Source: Bostrychus sinensis (Eukaryota > Chordata > Actinopteri > Gobiiformes > Eleotridae). From it: 64,000 bases of DNA. The notes beneath the pieces are model-generated. The model ran no database searches. It worked only from the letters and a program-made list of their open reading frames with translations, and was not told the DNA's origin. The stretch spans positions 29,858,034 through 29,922,033 of the forward strand of contig CM036244.1 in the NCBI GenBank assembly GCA_020698575.1, written 5' to 3'. This document shows, piece after piece, positions 61,546 through 64,000 of this stretch. A program made the position numbers and the translations under genes. Positions within the stretch are counted from its first letter, which is position 1. Every line of letters begins with the position of its first letter.

Positions 61546-62874
61546 TAATTGTGCGTTCTATTGTTTTTTTATTTATTTTTTTTTTTTTATTTGTAATTTA
61601 GCTATTTTACTTTTTGGTCCTAATTTTGCTTTATCCCTCAGTACATTTTTACATATTCAATTTCTTCTGCCTTTCATTCAACAAAAGTGCCCATAACAAA
61701 CTTGAGTTTTCTACATCTGGTCATATGTATCCCATTGTAATAACTTAGTCCTAACCTAAAAATTTTAATTAGCATTACAAATGCAGAAAGAAAAATGCTC
61801 TCTTCCATATCTCTGCCTATTCACAGTTTCTGTTCCAGAGTGACATGAACCTTCCATACATGAGGGAAGCAGGAGTGTCGCCAGGATTGTTTTTTTTTGG
61901 GGGGGGGGGCAGCTGGATCCTGTCAATTTACTGTGGTGGTAGTGGCATATGGCAGAGAGGATGTGTCTGTGAGCGAGGCAGAGCAGCCCACCTGTACCTC
62001 TGATCTCATTATGGGACACAAATGGGATATAAAACGCATTAGGGCGGTGTGTTCGGATAAACAGCCAGTGAAAAAGGCATTGCTTATTCAATGACGTCAG
62101 ACAGAATGGAGGTTAGCACATAAGCAGTACCAGAGGAACAAGAGTGTCATGTGGTTCTGCAGTATAAAGCATTATCAGCCTATTCACATCAACTTAAATG
62201 GTGAAAAACATAATTAAATTATACTTTGGTTTAACCCAGTGACATTTAACTGCCAACTCAGAATGCTCTCAAAAATAAAATAGTTCACAGAGCAGAGAAA
62301 TGTGGAGAAACAAAAGAGATATTATTAAATAATCTTATAGACAGCAATATACAATAGGTACATAAATATTGGCAGTAATACAGCTGTTCATTTTAATAAT
62401 AGAATTTTATAGTAATAATACTGGTAATATACACAATATAAGTAAATTGCAGAGGGACTTTTTGAGAAGTTTTATTTAAAAAACTATTATCTTACCAAAT
62501 ATTTAAATGGCTGCCATTAATCTAAATGATCATTAGATGCTTTCCAGGGCCTGGAATATTTGGATTAACCATTAATGAGTCCACAATGAATACAAATACT
62601 GTGGGACTGTGACCAGGACAGATGTCCAGCTGGTTCTCTGCCAGTGGTTTCTGTGGCGAGTGCCAGACAGAGCAAGGCCAGAATAAATATGAAATATAAA
62701 TATGACTCAGACACACAGCACTGCAAATACTAGCACATGTCCTAAGTTTGTACAGTTCAATTAAATACTTCATTCTGCTGACTTTGATCCACTCTCTGTG
62801 ATCCCCTCGCAATTTGCTGAAATGTTAAACTGGAACTCTTAAACTGACTGGTGGGTGTGACAATGCTTATAATT
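61546..62874. other. Gene-free AT-rich stretch
   Basis: T-runs near 61562-61589 and a TTTTTTTT/G-run at 61889-61909. No gene recognised. Confidence 0.5.
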
Positions 62875-63000
62875 AGGGATGCACCGATACCATGTCCAAA
62901 TACTCATATTCATAAAAGTTGGCCGATACCAACAACTGACAGCACTTTTTTTTCAGAATTGGGACAGTCCACACTTCTTCAACACTCGTGCTATGAAAGT
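62875..63000 (+). mobile_element. hAT-type left end, truncated
   Basis: TAGGGATGCACCGATAC, followed by GGCCGATACC, is a well-known hAT-type terminus. No inverted partner occurs in the remaining sequence, so the copy is truncated or ends outside the window. The right limit is arbitrary. Confidence 0.55.
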
Positions 63001-64000
63001 AACAAGGTAAAACATTTAATAGAATAAACCGCACTGTCTTTTAGCAGTGTGTTGCTAAACTGCTGCTGGATTTATCTGAAACTGTTGAAAAGTGGATCAT
63101 TTTGCCACAAAAAGATCAGATGTGTTTAACGTTTTAACAGTGTTGTTATCTGGACAATAGGCACATTCCTTTAAAATATCAATCAGTTGAGCTTTTAATG
63201 CATTGCTTTTCATTTTTGCCAGTTAGCGTTCACTGCTAAGTTGCTAAGAAACAAACAATGAAGAGAATTGGGACACACAACGCACTTATGCCCCTCAGCG
63301 TGAACATGCATTTGATGGGCACAAGTGCGAGTATTGGGACAGGGCCTTAATCTTCAATTTTGTTAGCATTAGCATTTTTTCTAACATAAACTGTGGAAGG
63401 GAGCAATGAGTTTGTTATTTCAGTAAACTCACCAGTGACAGAAAATAGTAAGTACGCATTTACTATTGCATTAAAAGAAACCTGTTTATTCACTGCATAT
63501 TTTAGTAGTTTAAAAATTTATGAAGGTGGAGATTTTGGGGGTATTGCAATGGTTTAACGCTTAAGTCAAACAAAAAATTGGGTAAGCTCTAATCTCCTGC
63601 TGTGGGAAGAATTTTTTTTTTTATATACAACAAGATGTAGATGAAAAGAATACACTTAGACAGTGCTGCTTTAAGGCTTAGAAAAAAATTTAGGAAGTCA
63701 CAAGAACAACCAACTTTTATTTCTAAGGCATCTTTTCTGTTGATCTAATTTGCATTTCATCTTTCAGGTCATCCCATTAATATTGCCTTGTCTGGATTAG
63801 AACACTGACAGCTGATCACACACAGCTACAGCACTGACACCATTATTAAATTTGTTTCAATAGTCAACACAAGATGGTCTGTTTGTCTGAGCCAGATTCT
63901 AAAATGGCCTCGTGTTGTTTTGCTCTCTGATGCATCACCTCTAAATATCAAAGTCAACACAATCCTAAGTGAAGGACACACCTGCTGACAATGGGCCCCC
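63001..64000. other. Gene-free stretch to the window end
   Basis: No gene or repeat recognised; part may be interior of the hAT-type element starting at 62875. Confidence 0.45.

Noticed and set aside
1..64000. CRISPR array, phage, plasmid, operon or other prokaryotic system
   Set aside because: No regularly spaced repeats, no ribosome-binding-site-linked gene clusters and no long ORFs. Repeat content is that of a fish genome.

Overview
The window looks like AT-rich intergenic or intronic DNA from a ray-finned fish. The evidence is its repeats: a 5'-truncated Rex3-type (RTE-clade) retroposon, a decayed L1-clade fragment, several short DNA-transposon derivatives (hAT, PIF/Harbinger, Mutator-like by their ends and target duplications), a SINE tail and common fish dispersed repeats. 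I found no intact protein-coding gene, rRNA, convincing tRNA or CRISPR array. The open reading frames present are short, lack a recognisable family, or lie inside or antisense to transposon remnants. Nothing here suggests a bacterial, phage or organellar sequence.

Layout. 1-9.7 kb is mostly unique AT-rich sequence, with a 604-bp element with 20-bp inverted ends (931-1534) and a broken DNA-transposon end followed by a CCAAT/E-box-rich stretch (5149-6150). 9749-14960 is bounded by two inverted copies of a ~170-bp repeat and may be one 5.2-kb non-coding DNA element; it contains other repeat fragments and three microsatellites. 15-23.9 kb has almost nothing recognisable. 23.9-29.7 kb holds a hAT-type MITE, a degenerate GACTC/GAGTC-rich element split by an L1 fragment, and a 487-bp hAT element with a target duplication. 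33-37.7 kb has a nearly perfect 56-bp palindrome, a CpG-rich segment that could be a first exon or promoter, and a 500-bp fold-back element. 40.4-47.3 kb has dispersed repeats, a SINE tail and a Rex3 copy (45574-47294) with a 9-bp target duplication, interrupted by a hAT element of the same family as the one at 29 kb. 52.8-54.2 kb is a 201-bp tandem duplication whose second copy is split by a 956-bp hAT-type element. 55.5-60.9 kb has three terminal-inverted-repeat elements in a row: Harbinger-like with TAA duplication, Mutator-like with 9-bp duplication, and an unclassified 1.1-kb one. The last 3 kb has one hAT-type end.

There is no operon or pathway. The story of the window is layered transposon insertion, several of which can be dated relative to each other, plus a few structured palindromes and promoter-like segments that deserve transcript data. 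Family names rest on termini, target duplications and remembered family features; no database search was run.
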